Source: Clostridia bacterium (GTDB taxonomy: Bacteria > Bacillota > Clostridia > UBA1212 > UBA1255). Taken from it: a DNA stretch of 64,000 nt. Shown piece by piece: positions 53,611 through 62,364 of this stretch. Numbering within the stretch: the stretch's first letter is position 1; each line of letters starts with the position of its first letter. The DNA lies in contig JAEFAM010000004.1 of assembly GCA_016287565.1 (NCBI GenBank), positions 1-64,000 on the forward strand, read 5' to 3'. A model generated the notes under the pieces. It ran no database searches. It was not told the DNA's origin and saw nothing but the letters and a program-made list of their open reading frames with translations. The position numbers were made by a program, and so were the translations under genes.

Positions 53611-53675
53611 GCAACGGGGGACAGACCCCGGTTGGCGACCCGTTTGCAGAGCGAAATTTGCCCTTCGGGCAAGCG
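53611..53675. repeat. Truncated palindromic element D
   Basis: GCAACGGGGGACAGACCCCG (from 53611) matches the ends of elements B and C. AGAGCGAAA and the hairpin TTGCCC-TTC-GGGCAA (53658-53672) match the other end in reverse orientation. The hairpin array is missing, so this looks like a deletion product of an element about 180 bp long. Confidence 0.8.
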
Positions 53676-53698
53676 CGGAACGGGGCTTCTGCGTTGCC

Positions 53699-53727
53699 TT
53701 GAATTTTTGCGCGGGATTTGGTATTAT
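53699..53727 (+). promoter_or_regulatory. Promoter of the PdaA-like gene
   Basis: -35 TTGAAT (53699-53704), 17 bp, and -10 TATTAT (53722-53727), preceded by TGG. It starts 24 bp after element D. Confidence 0.55.
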
Positions 53728-53790
53728 ATAGGCGGCAGGAGAGTTGTTAAGGCAGATGATCCCGCTGACCGGGACAGGGAGGAAAAGCAA

Positions 53791-54804
53791 ATGAAGCGCA
53801 GCAATGTCATATCACTTTTCATAATGTTCGCCGCGGTGTCGGTGTTTATTATTGTCATGGCATTCCTGGGGAAAAGCCCGAAGAAGAGCATTGCCGCGCC
53901 CACAGCCACCAACCAGGTCGTAGTGCTGCCCACGCCTGTTGCCACCGACGCGCCGGAAGCCACCGAGGCGCCTACCGGCGAACCTGTCGTGACGCCTACC
54001 GCTGCGCCTACCGAGGAGCCTACCGCGGAGGCCGTCGTGCGGCCCGTGATCAATGCGTCGGACTTCAGCGACCTGTCCACCAAATCCGTGTCCTGGGGCA
54101 TTACCGGGAACTGGAGCGACGACAAGGACCGGGAGTCCGTTAAATACGATATCGACAGCGCCGCCCAGAAGGCCGCTGAAGGGACCGATTATATCTACCG
54201 CGCCGTTGACGGGCCGGAAAAAACGATCTATTTGACTTTCAATCTCGGCTACGAAGACACCGCCGGAAGCACCGCGAAAATACTTGATCTGCTGAAGAGC
54301 AACAACGTTAAAGCCACGTTCTTCGTGTCCAAAAACTACATAGAAGAGAACGAGAGTATTGTCCGCAGGATCATCGAAGAGGGCCACACCGTGGGTTCCA
54401 GAGGAGACATCAACGCCAAGTCCGGGTCAAACCGCGGCATGGTCTACCTGGGGACGAAAGAGTTCGCCGACACGATGTGGAGCGTTGAGGAACTGTACCA
54501 GGCCATCGCGGGGGACAACACCAGGACGTACTTCTACCGTCCGGAGAGTTATTCCGCCAGAGATATGGCGCTGGCCGAGGCCATGGGCTACACGGTGGTG
54601 TTCCGCACCTTCGACTACCGCGACTGGGACGACTATTATTCCAATTCCAAGGCGCTGCAGAAATTGAAGGACAATACCGCCTCCGGCGCCATCTATCAGC
54701 TCTCCTCGTCGAAGTACAACGTTGCCGTCCTCGAAAACTACATCCTCTGGGCAAAAGACCAGGGATACGGCTTCGCGGCGATCGACGCGGCGGTGAAACA
54801 GTAA
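53791..54804 (+). CDS. PdaA-like polysaccharide deacetylase fold, probable pseudoenzyme
   Basis: The protein has 337 residues. The ATG at 53791 follows GGGAGGAAAA. One N-terminal helix (about 8-26) and a PT-rich stalk (about 37-82) precede a NodB-type domain related to PdaA (WGITGNW, TIYLTF, NNVKATFFVS, EEGHTVGSRGD, YRPESYSARDMALAEAMGYTVVF). All catalytic motifs are changed: the expected TFDNGYE is TFNLGYE (N151), the HxxxH metal site is replaced by SRGDINAK (203-210), RPPRG is RPESY (250-254), and the LLH motif is QLSSS (303-307). The fold appears kept, so a binding or regulatory role is more likely than peptidoglycan deacetylation. Confidence 0.85.
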   Translation: MKRSNVISLFIMFAAVSVFIIVMAFLGKSPKKSIAAPTATNQVVVLPTPVATDAPEATEAPTGEPVVTPTAAPTEEPTAEAVVRPVINASDFSDLSTKSVSWGITGNWSDDKDRESVKYDIDSAAQKAAEGTDYIYRAVDGPEKTIYLTFNLGYEDTAGSTAKILDLLKSNNVKATFFVSKNYIEENESIVRRIIEEGHTVGSRGDINAKSGSNRGMVYLGTKEFADTMWSVEELYQAIAGDNTRTYFYRPESYSARDMALAEAMGYTVVFRTFDYRDWDDYYSNSKALQKLKDNTASGAIYQLSSSKYNVAVLENYILWAKDQGYGFAAIDAAVKQ

Positions 54805-54856
54805 AAGATATTGACGGGCGCCGTGCCTGCGGACCGGGTCCGGGGAGGACAAATTA

Positions 54857-55129
54857 ATGATAAAAGGCGTATTGACCGTGATCGGCAAGGACAGGGTAGG
54901 CATCATCGCCGCTCTGTCCCGTATTTTAGCAGAAGCAAACTGCAACATCCTTGACATCAGCCAGACCACCATGGACGACATTTTCACCATGACTATGCTG
55001 GTAGACGTCACCGACGTGAAGGGCGGTTTCGGGCCTCTGGCGGAGACGCTCCGGCAGGAAGGCGAGAACATGGGCCTCCGGGTGCAGCTCTGCCACGTGG
55101 ACATTTTCAACGCGATGCACAAGATCTGA
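54857..55129 (+). CDS. ACT-domain protein (UPF0237)
   Basis: The protein has 90 residues, with GGGGAGGAC before the ATG. The whole length is one ACT domain: MIKGVLTVIGKDRVGIIAALSRILAEANCNILDISQTTMDD. ACT domains bind amino acids or other small ligands and regulate partner proteins. It is followed by the UPF0210 gene, whose ribosome binding site overlaps its stop, the usual conserved pair in Firmicutes. The ligand is unknown. Confidence 0.95.
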   Translation: MIKGVLTVIGKDRVGIIAALSRILAEANCNILDISQTTMDDIFTMTMLVDVTDVKGGFGPLAETLRQEGENMGLRVQLCHVDIFNAMHKI

Positions 55130-55138
55130 GGTGCCGCC

Positions 55139-56509
55139 GTGTTTATTTCGACTGACGAAATCATCCAGACCGTGACAATGATACAGCAGGAGCACCTGGA
55201 CATCCGCACCGTTACCATGGGCGTGAGCCTGCTCTCCTGCGCCAGGGGCAATATCGACGCCACCTGCGCCGCAGTCTACGACAAGATAACATCCTGCGCC
55301 GGCAGGCTGGTGGAAGTCTGCCGGGAGATCGAGCTGGAGCTGGGCATCCCCATCGTCAACAAGCGCGTTGCCGTCACTCCCGTCTCCCTGATCGCCCCGG
55401 ACGACCCCGAGGGCTGCGTAAAACTGGCCGTGACGCTGGAGCGCGCCGCCGCTGCCGTGGGGATCAACTTCCTGGGAGGCTATTCCGCCCTTGTCCATAA
55501 AGGCTTTACCCCTGCCGAAAGGGCGCTGATCAGGTCCATACCCGAAGCGCTCAACAGCACCACTAAAGTGTGCGCCAGCGTCAACGTCGCCACCACCAAG
55601 GCGGGCATCAATATGGACGCCGTAGGGGAGATGGGGCGCGTGATCAAGGCTGCTGCCGAATTGTCCGCAGCTACCGGCGGGTCCAACTGCGCCAGGCTGG
55701 TGGTCCTGTGCAACGCTCCCGAGGACAATCCATTTATGGCAGGCGCTTTCCACGGCGTCGGGGAGCCTGACTGCGTGATCAACGTAGGCGTCAGTGGCCC
55801 GGGCGCGGTGAGGAGCGCCATCGAGCACGTGCGCGGCAAGGACTTTACTGTGCTGGCGGAGACGGTGAAAAAGACGGCGTTCAAGATCACCCGGGCCGGT
55901 CAGCTGGTGGCCGAACTGGCAAGCGAACGGCTGGGAGTACCTTCGGGGATCGTTGACCTGTCACTGGCGCCGACACCGGCGGTAGGGGACAGCGTTGCCC
56001 GGATAATAGAAGAGATGGGTGTGGGACGCTGCGGCGCTCCCGGCACCACCGCCGCGCTTGCCCTGCTGAACGACGCGGTCAAAAAGGGAGGTCTGATGGC
56101 GTCTTCCCACGTGGGAGGCCTTTCCGGCGCGTTCATCCCCGTGAGCGAGGACGAAGGCATGATCGACGCCGTGCGCCGCGGCAGCCTGTGCATCGAGAAA
56201 CTGGAGGCAATGACCTGCGTCTGCTCCGTCGGGCTCGACATGATCGTTGTCCCCGGTGACACCGAGGCGCACACCATTTCCGCCATCATCGCCGACGAAG
56301 CGGCGGTGGGCATGGTCAATTCCAAAACTACCGCGGTGAGGATCATTCCCGCCCCGGGCAAAGTCGTGGGAGACACGGTGGAATTCGGCGGACTGCTTGG
56401 CTCCGGTCCGGTCATGAGCGTGCGTCAATACGGCGGCGCCGACAGCAGCCTGGCTTTCGTGGAGCGCGGCGGAAGGATCCCGGCGCCCATGCAGAGCCTT
56501 AAAAACTGA
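55139..56509 (+). CDS. UPF0210/PFL-family protein (DUF711)
   Basis: The protein has 456 residues and starts with GTG, with GAGGTG as ribosome binding site. The family is recognised by [61 protein letters not shown] and [17 protein letters not shown]. The structure of the family is related to anaerobic ribonucleotide reductase and pyruvate formate-lyase barrels, but no glycyl-radical motif is present and the function is unknown. It partners with the ACT protein. Confidence 0.95.
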   Translation: MFISTDEIIQTVTMIQQEHLDIRTVTMGVSLLSCARGNIDATCAAVYDKITSCAGRLVEVCREIELELGIPIVNKRVAVTPVSLIAPDDPEGCVKLAVTLERAAAAVGINFLGGYSALVHKGFTPAERALIRSIPEALNSTTKVCASVNVATTKAGINMDAVGEMGRVIKAAAELSAATGGSNCARLVVLCNAPEDNPFMAGAFHGVGEPDCVINVGVSGPGAVRSAIEHVRGKDFTVLAETVKKTAFKITRAGQLVAELASERLGVPSGIVDLSLAPTPAVGDSVARIIEEMGVGRCGAPGTTAALALLNDAVKKGGLMASSHVGGLSGAFIPVSEDEGMIDAVRRGSLCIEKLEAMTCVCSVGLDMIVVPGDTEAHTISAIIADEAAVGMVNSKTTAVRIIPAPGKVVGDTVEFGGLLGSGPVMSVRQYGGADSSLAFVERGGRIPAPMQSLKN

Positions 56510-56519
56510 GAAATATCAC

Positions 56520-56600
56520 CCGGGAAATACCGGGAAAAGCCGGGAAATATCCGGTGATAACGTGTAAATTTGAGTAATACCGGGAAATATGCGGGAAATA
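56520..56600. repeat. CCGGGAAATA repeats at the yqeK start
   Basis: The 10-mer CCGGGAAATA, or a one- to three-base variant, occurs in tandem at 56520-56529, 56530-56539 and 56540-56549 and again at 56580-56589 and near 56591-56600. The last copies overlap the start codon of the YqeK-RsfS gene. A related palindrome lies at 63203-63224. Confidence 0.65.
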
Positions 56601-57545
56601 TCTGAAAACATCCGAAAATACGCCGAAAAGACCCTCAGCATAGGCAGATACGAGCACAGCCTGAGCGTGGCTGAAGAGGCGGTCCGCATAGGCAATATGA
56701 CGGGCGCAGACCCGGAAAAATGCTATCTCGCGGGGATACTCCACGATATATGCAGAGAATATACTAAAGAGCAGTACGAGGCCCTCGGCCTCACGGAAGA
56801 ACCGGGGGCGCTGGACCCGGAACAGGGCCGCTACGACCACGTGCTGATGCACGGAGCCGGAGCGGCGGAAGAAGGCAAAAAACGGTTCGGGATCGTTGAC
56901 CCGGACGTGCTGGAGGCAGTGAGCTGGCACACCACGGGAAAAGCCGGGATGGGAGAACTGGCCCGGATCATTTTCGTGGCGGATTATACGGAACCGGGAC
57001 GGAAAGGGACCCATTTCGATATTGTCCGGGCCGAACTGGCGGAAAACGGGCTGATGGCCGCCGTGGAGAAAGAGGCGGAGCTGTCCACGAACTACTGGCT
57101 GGGGAAAAAGGGCATCGACCCGGCGGATATAAGGGATCCGGAAGGATTGCCCCCGAACTGCCGCTGGTCGTATGAAACGATGATATGGGCAAAAAACGAA
57201 CTCAGAAGGGAGAGAAAGATGAACAAGGAAAACAGCAAGAAGTACACTGACATCATCGTCAAGGCGATGGAGGACCGCAAGGCGAAAGCGATAGAAGTTA
57301 TCGACATTTCGGAGAAGACGCCGATCACCGACGCGTTCATACTGTGCAGCGGAACTTCCTCCACGCACCTCAGAGGTATCGCCGACGAGATCGAGGAAAA
57401 GATGAAGGAAGCCGGCGTGGCATGCGCGCATCTCGAAGGCTACGACACGGCCCGCTGGATCCTGCTGGATTTCATTGACGTGGTGGTGCACGTATTTTTA
57501 GAGGAAGAGCGCCAGTTCTACAATATAGAACGGCTCTGGAGATAA
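56589..57545 (+). CDS. Fused YqeK HD-domain Ap4A hydrolase and RsfS ribosome silencing factor
   Basis: The open frame has 318 codons. Residues about 1-205 are YqeK: H23, HD at 52-53, H84, H88, H114 and D132 (IIFVADYTEPGR) are the metal ligands of the symmetrical Ap4A hydrolase family. Residues 211-318 are a full RsfS (EVIDISEKTPITDAFILCSG, EGYDTARWILLDFIDVVVHVF). No stop separates them. Met211 (ATG at 57219) is preceded by AGAAGGGAGAG at 57204-57214, so RsfS may also be made alone. YqeK degrades Ap4A; RsfS blocks 50S-30S joining. In most Firmicutes they are adjacent separate genes. The 5' ribosome binding site is weak. Confidence 0.88.
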   Translation: MREISENIRKYAEKTLSIGRYEHSLSVAEEAVRIGNMTGADPEKCYLAGILHDICREYTKEQYEALGLTEEPGALDPEQGRYDHVLMHGAGAAEEGKKRFGIVDPDVLEAVSWHTTGKAGMGELARIIFVADYTEPGRKGTHFDIVRAELAENGLMAAVEKEAELSTNYWLGKKGIDPADIRDPEGLPPNCRWSYETMIWAKNELRRERKMNKENSKKYTDIIVKAMEDRKAKAIEVIDISEKTPITDAFILCSGTSSTHLRGIADEIEEKMKEAGVACAHLEGYDTARWILLDFIDVVVHVFLEEERQFYNIERLWR

Positions 57546-57588
57546 TTCCGGAAATTCAAACTTTTTTCATAAATTTATTCTCAGAAAC

Positions 57589-57617
57589 TGTAAAAATTTC
57601 CGCAGTTGTCGTCTGTA
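57589..57617 (+). promoter_or_regulatory. ECF-type promoter of the sigma factor gene
   Basis: TGTAAAAA at 57589 and CGTCTGTA at 57610 match the pattern TGTAA-spacer-CGTCT that I associate with clostridial ECF sigma factors controlling their own operon. It lies about 30 bp before the ribosome binding site. Confidence 0.6.
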
Positions 57618-57642
57618 TCAGTGAAGGGAGGTCTCAAGCGGA

Positions 57643-58242
57643 ATGCAACCGGGCAAATCACCTGATACGGCAGCGACTTTTGCGGCAACGGACGAGGAAC
57701 TCGTCGAGCTTTATTTTGCCAGAAGCGAGCGCGCCATCGAGGCGACCGAGGCAAAATACGGCAGATATCTTCGCGCCGTCCTGGACAACGTCCTTGACAG
57801 CGCCGAGGATCGCGACGAGTGCCTGAACGACGCTTATCTGTCGGCCTGGAACCACATCCCGCCGGACCGCCCCCGCAGTTTTCCGGCATACCTGACAAAG
57901 ATCGTCAGGAACATCGCGCTTGACCGGCGCAAGGAAATGAACCGCAAAAAACGCGCGCCCGCAGAGGGCTTCGACAGCTACGACGAGCTGGATGAAGTCC
58001 TGGAGAGCGGCAGGACCGTGGAGTCAGAAGTGGATTCCAGGCTGCTTTCCGAATATCTCTCCGGCTTCGCGCGCAGGCTTCCAAAGGAGCAGCGGTACGT
58101 TTTCCTGTGCCGGTATTATTATTCAGACAGCGTAAACACCATTGCCGCGAGACTGGGCCTGAGCCCCTCGGCGGTCTACCAGATGCTGGCCGTGATCAAA
58201 GGAAAGCTGCGCGACGGACTTGAAGCGGAGGGTTTTGTATGA
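57643..58242 (+). CDS. ECF RNA polymerase sigma factor
   Basis: The protein has 199 residues, with GAAGGGAGGT before the ATG. Region 2 (about 20-110: ELVELYFARSERAIEATEAKYGRYL, DECLNDAYLSAWNHIPPDRP, FPAYLTKIVRNIALDRRK) and region 4 (about 135-195: LPKEQRYVFLCRYYYSDSVNTIAARLGLSPSAVYQML) are clear. It overlaps the next gene by 4 nt, the usual coupling with an anti-sigma factor. Confidence 0.95.
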   Translation: MQPGKSPDTAATFAATDEELVELYFARSERAIEATEAKYGRYLRAVLDNVLDSAEDRDECLNDAYLSAWNHIPPDRPRSFPAYLTKIVRNIALDRRKEMNRKKRAPAEGFDSYDELDEVLESGRTVESEVDSRLLSEYLSGFARRLPKEQRYVFLCRYYYSDSVNTIAARLGLSPSAVYQMLAVIKGKLRDGLEAEGFV

Positions 58243-60584
58243 AAAAAGAGACGTTCGAACGGGCAATGCTTGATATTGACGACGACCTGCTGGACGAGGT
58301 GGGTCAATTGCGTTTTGACCAGTTCGCGGCGGAGGAAGCGGCGACGGTGGCCTCGGCGGCTGACAAAACCGCCTTGCCTTCGAAAGCAGCGGAAACGTCC
58401 TCCGAGACTCGCAAAAAAGGGCGGAACCGCAGCGGCTCTTCCGGCAGCAGGGCAGGCGTCATCGGCTCCGTGGCATTGATCACCGCAGGACTGGTGGCCA
58501 CGATTGCCGTCGTCAGCGTGATCAGGCACAGGAACCGCAGCCTTACACCGGCGGGCGAGACCGATATACCTTCGTACGTCACCGCAGACCCTCTGGCGGC
58601 GCTTCCCGATATCACCGACTTCTCCCTTTGGCCGAGTTACCACTGCGTCGATTCCGGCAGCAGCATGCTTCCCGAACAGGAGGCCTCCGGCTGGAACGAC
58701 TTCCTTTTAAGGGAGGAAGAATACGATCTGACGAAAGCGGAAGAGGCTGCATATCACGCACGGCTGGAAGCCGCGGGATTCACGGTAGAAAAGGAGAAAT
58801 ACGGCGCGTTTATCTACTCCGATTCCGCGTATATATTCCAGAGCGGCACCGCCTCCGCCAATACCGGCGATTCCGAAAAGACCCGGATCGAACTGGTATG
58901 TTTCGAACGTTCCCCGTCGCACAGCGGCAGCGTCAGCGAAGAAGAGGCCGCAGATATCATATCCGCCTTGCCGGACTGGGATCACAAGCCCCTGGACGTT
59001 ACTCCCCGGGGTCTTTTCGAAGAGACAGGCATACAGGTTTTCCTGGCGCCTCACAGATATACCGTTTCCGACGCCCAGGACGGAGTTGACCGGGAATGCG
59101 TCTCCACCAGATTCTGCTACATATACGGCGGCAAGGTCATCCGGGCCGACGCCTATCCCGCGCTCTCTATGATAGCCGCGGCGGATATCGACAGCGACGG
59201 CACCCGGGAGGTCGTCATGCTGAGCTTTGGGCCCCTTGCGGTCTCTTCCGTCTCGTCTTTTTCGGCGGAGGTTTTCCGGCAGGGACACCTGGTTTACACG
59301 TCCACTTTCATAAGCCGCGACTACTGGTATTTTTCGCTTGTCCGGGACGAGGGCGGCTGCCTGAAAGTGCTGCTCAGGGACTACCTGACGTACCCTGACG
59401 TTCCCGCTGAATCTTATAACTGGATCACGCGGGAGGAGTCGCTCTCCATCGGCTTATCGGAGGGAGACCTGGTATTGTCCGACGGCATACGGCTGTACAG
59501 GAACGGAGACATTGTGCCCTTTAGGGAAAACGGGCAGAACGTTCCGCCGGAGGGGGCAACGGCGTCGCCCACATTGACGCCCACGGAATATCCCACGGAG
59601 TCCGGCACGCGCAAACCTTCGCCCACCGAAACTCCCGAACCCACCGCTCCGGCAACGGCGCCGCAATTGCCCACCGCCACCGCCGGGATCATCGACTCTC
59701 CGTACAAGCGGATGAACGAGATCACGTTCACGAGGCAGGTGATCGTTGACGACGAAAACATTTACGCCGCCATCGAGAGCATCTCTCTGGACAAGCTGGG
59801 CGCCTACCAGCTTAAGGTGTACGTGGAGAACAAGACGAAGCAGTCCGCCATGAAGATCGACGTCAATAACGTTGCCGTCAATGGCCTTTACGTGCGGATC
59901 GACCGCCGTCTGAACTATTATGACACCACCAAAAAAGGCTACTTGTACGTGACGCTTTCGGAATGCACCCCGAAGGAGCTCCTCAAGGAGAGCGGCATGG
60001 TGGATCCCACCGTGATCACTATGGATATGATCTTCTCGCTGGGCACCGGAAACGGAAAGTACTCGGAAGTGGCTCGGGAGCAGGTGACGGTCTATCCCTT
60101 CGGCCCGGACAAAGTGACGCTTTACGACTACACCCGGAAAGACAGACTGGTGCAGCTGGCGGACAACGAATATTTCTCTCTGTACCTCTTCGACGTGGCC
60201 GCAATGAATTACACGGGGGATCTTATCGTCGCGCCTAAACTGTACATGTTCCTGATCAACAAGACCGGCGGCGACCTGGTGCTTTCGGGAGAGGATCTGA
60301 CGGTCAACGGCATCCGGATCTTCGAAGGTTCGGACATGTATCTCCAGACGTCTCCTTCGCTGTTCTGCAGTTTCCCTGCCGGAGCCGTGAACGTGCTGGA
60401 GCTCAGCTGGCCTCTTTATCCGGCGCTGCAGGAGTATTCCGACAGACTGCAGGCGGACGCTTTCAGGGACGTGCGCACGATGCAGTTCGACCTGGTGGTC
60501 TGCGACCGGTACCACCTGACGGAGCATGAGGAGCTGCTCAGGCAGACCGTGACGGTAGACATAGAGGAGTTTTTCAGATATTGA
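58239..60584 (+). CDS. Membrane anti-sigma factor-like protein with a large extracellular part
   Basis: The protein has 781 residues. The N-terminal 70 residues are cytoplasmic and acidic (LDIDDDLLDEVG), followed by one membrane helix (about 72-95). This matches clostridial anti-sigma factors encoded after ECF genes. The extracellular part has an unrecognised domain (about 110-400), a PT-rich stalk (about 445-485, PTLTPTEYPTES) and another beta-rich domain to the end. Most anti-sigma factors are far shorter, so the outside part may sense a wall or glycan signal. The function is inferred from gene order and topology. Confidence 0.7.
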   Translation: MKKETFERAMLDIDDDLLDEVGQLRFDQFAAEEAATVASAADKTALPSKAAETSSETRKKGRNRSGSSGSRAGVIGSVALITAGLVATIAVVSVIRHRNRSLTPAGETDIPSYVTADPLAALPDITDFSLWPSYHCVDSGSSMLPEQEASGWNDFLLREEEYDLTKAEEAAYHARLEAAGFTVEKEKYGAFIYSDSAYIFQSGTASANTGDSEKTRIELVCFERSPSHSGSVSEEEAADIISALPDWDHKPLDVTPRGLFEETGIQVFLAPHRYTVSDAQDGVDRECVSTRFCYIYGGKVIRADAYPALSMIAAADIDSDGTREVVMLSFGPLAVSSVSSFSAEVFRQGHLVYTSTFISRDYWYFSLVRDEGGCLKVLLRDYLTYPDVPAESYNWITREESLSIGLSEGDLVLSDGIRLYRNGDIVPFRENGQNVPPEGATASPTLTPTEYPTESGTRKPSPTETPEPTAPATAPQLPTATAGIIDSPYKRMNEITFTRQVIVDDENIYAAIESISLDKLGAYQLKVYVENKTKQSAMKIDVNNVAVNGLYVRIDRRLNYYDTTKKGYLYVTLSECTPKELLKESGMVDPTVITMDMIFSLGTGNGKYSEVAREQVTVYPFGPDKVTLYDYTRKDRLVQLADNEYFSLYLFDVAAMNYTGDLIVAPKLYMFLINKTGGDLVLSGEDLTVNGIRIFEGSDMYLQTSPSLFCSFPAGAVNVLELSWPLYPALQEYSDRLQADAFRDVRTMQFDLVVCDRYHLTEHEELLRQTVTVDIEEFFRY

Positions 60585-60665
60585 CGCAAGACCGCGGCGG
60601 TATGGTTATGATCGGTCCAGGGAGCGTTTGCGCAGCCAGCCGCCCTGCCGCAGCGCCCGGATATA

Positions 60666-60694
60666 TTGACGCGAAAACGAAAAAGTGGTAAAAT
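60666..60694 (+). promoter_or_regulatory. Promoter of the YebC gene
   Basis: -35 TTGACG (60666-60671), 17 bp, and -10 TAAAAT (60689-60694), preceded by TGG. The start codon lies 75 bp downstream. Confidence 0.7.
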
Positions 60695-60768
60695 TTCCTT
60701 GTCCGCGGCAGAAAACGGATGGTTTTTGACGAAAAACGCTGCCGATGGACGGGAGGAGTTTGAAATTT

Positions 60769-61494
60769 ATGTCCGGACATTCGAAATGGGCGAATATTAA
60801 GAATAAAAAGGGCAAGACTGACGCGGCGCGCGGCAATCTTTTCACCAAGATCGGCAAGGAACTGCAGATCGCCGTCAAGGCCGGCGGCCCCAACCCCGAC
60901 GCCAACAGCAAGCTGAAAGACGTGATCGCCAAGGCAAAGGCTGCCAATATGCCTAACGACAACATCATGCGCAGCATCAAGCGTGCCAGCGGCGAGGGCG
61001 CCAACGAAGTCATCGAAGAGATCGTGTACGAAGGCTACGGACCCGCGGGCGTTGCCATCATCGCCGAATGTGCTACCGACAACCGCAACCGCACCGGCGC
61101 CGAAGTACGCCACGTGTTCGACAAGTTCGGCGGCAATCTCGGAACTCCCGGCTGCGTTTCCTTTATGTTCGACCAGAAGGGCATAATCGTCATCGAGAAC
61201 GACGGCGACAAGAGCGAAGATGAAGTTATGATGGACGCGCTTGACGCGGGGGCCCAGGATTTCAGCGCCGACGAGGACGTTTTCGAGATCGAGACCACTC
61301 CCGGCGATTTCAGCGCGGTGCGCGAGGCGCTGGAAGCGAAAGGGTACAATTTCCTGGAAGCCGACGTGCGTATGGTGCCTCAGAGCTACGTGAAGCTTAC
61401 GGACGAGGCTCAGCTGGAGCAGATCGAGAAGCTGATCGACGGGCTCGAGGACAACGACGACGTGATGAACGTATACCACAACTGGGAAGAATGA
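60769..61494 (+). CDS. YebC/PmpR-family DNA-binding regulatory or translation factor
   Basis: The protein has 241 residues. The ATG at 60769 ([18 protein letters not shown]) follows GGGAGGAG; an earlier ATG at 60745 has no site. The family is unmistakable through KWANIKHRK-like start, [16 protein letters not shown] and [23 protein letters not shown]. YebC proteins act as transcriptional regulators or, as shown for some members, relieve ribosome stalling at proline stretches. That could matter here given the many Pro-rich surface proteins, but this is speculation. Confidence 0.96.
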   Translation: MSGHSKWANIKNKKGKTDAARGNLFTKIGKELQIAVKAGGPNPDANSKLKDVIAKAKAANMPNDNIMRSIKRASGEGANEVIEEIVYEGYGPAGVAIIAECATDNRNRTGAEVRHVFDKFGGNLGTPGCVSFMFDQKGIIVIENDGDKSEDEVMMDALDAGAQDFSADEDVFEIETTPGDFSAVREALEAKGYNFLEADVRMVPQSYVKLTDEAQLEQIEKLIDGLEDNDDVMNVYHNWEE

Positions 61495-61685
61495 TATTGT
61501 CCGCGCCTGTGTAAGCACGGCAAAGGCGGCCCGGCAACGGCCCGGCAGAATTGACCTTCGGGCGCGTGGTCCGAAGGTTTTTTCGTAGGGCGGAGAACGG
61601 CGGCACAGCCGGCGGCCGAAGGCGGCAACGGTCGGCGGAGCGCGGGCAGCAGCCGAAGGCGGCAACGCCATTTTGGGAACGAGAT

Positions 61686-62345
61686 ATGAAATACAAATTA
61701 GCGATATTCGATCTGGACGGCACGCTGCTCGACACGTTGACGGACCTTATGAACAGCGCCAACTACGCCCTCAGGCAGCAGGGCCTGAAGGAGCGTACAT
61801 ATAAGGAGATCCGGGCGATCGTGGGGCACGGGATCAAGAACCTGATCGACAGGGCGGTGCCCGAAGGAACTTCGGAGGAATTGACCTCGGAGGTCTTCCG
61901 GGGTTTTCGGGAGCACTACAAAGTCCATTGCGCTGACGCCACGGCGCCTTATCCCGGGGTGCGCGAGCTGCTGGAGAAGCTCCGGGGGGCCGGTGTGAAG
62001 ATCGGTGTGATCTCCAACAAGGCGGATCCGGCGGTGCAGGACCTGATGAAGATATATTTCGACGGGCTCGTGGATATTGCCCGGGGAGAACTTCCCGGAG
62101 TGCCTAAAAAACCTGCGCCTGACGGCGTGTGGAAAATGATAGACGAATTCGGCGTTGACCGGAAAGACGCCGTTTATATAGGCGATTCGGAAGTGGACGT
62201 GGAGACCGCGGCTAATTCAGGCCTGGACTGCGTTACCGTGACCTGGGGATTCAGGGACCGGGACGTGCTCACGGCCGCCGGGGCAACCGTTTTGGCGGAC
62301 TGCGTGGGAGAGGTATACGACCTGATAGCAGGCGAGGAGCAATAA
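61686..62345 (+). CDS. HAD-family phosphatase, phosphoglycolate phosphatase-like
   Basis: The protein has 219 residues from the ATG at 61686; the upstream open frame is repeat DNA containing two copies of CCGAAGGCGGCAACG. Motif I FDLDGTLLDT (8-17) contains the nucleophile D9 and the acid D11. Motif II is VISNK (near 140), and motif IV is YIGDSEVDVETA. The cap is of the Gph/PgmB type. It probably dephosphorylates phosphoglycolate or a small sugar phosphate. The ribosome binding site (GGGAACGAG) is weak. Confidence 0.9.
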   Translation: MKYKLAIFDLDGTLLDTLTDLMNSANYALRQQGLKERTYKEIRAIVGHGIKNLIDRAVPEGTSEELTSEVFRGFREHYKVHCADATAPYPGVRELLEKLRGAGVKIGVISNKADPAVQDLMKIYFDGLVDIARGELPGVPKKPAPDGVWKMIDEFGVDRKDAVYIGDSEVDVETAANSGLDCVTVTWGFRDRDVLTAAGATVLADCVGEVYDLIAGEEQ

Positions 62346-62364
62346 CCGATCGGAGGTTTTGATT

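Noticed and set aside
53791..54804. Active peptidoglycan deacetylase PdaA
   Set aside because: The catalytic Asp, both metal-binding His positions and the motif-5 His are all replaced, so activity is not claimed.
55139..56509. Glycyl-radical enzyme (pyruvate formate-lyase) from the PFL family name
   Set aside because: The characteristic C-terminal glycyl-radical motif and the active-site Cys pair are not visible; it is the UPF0210/DUF711 type, whose function is unknown.
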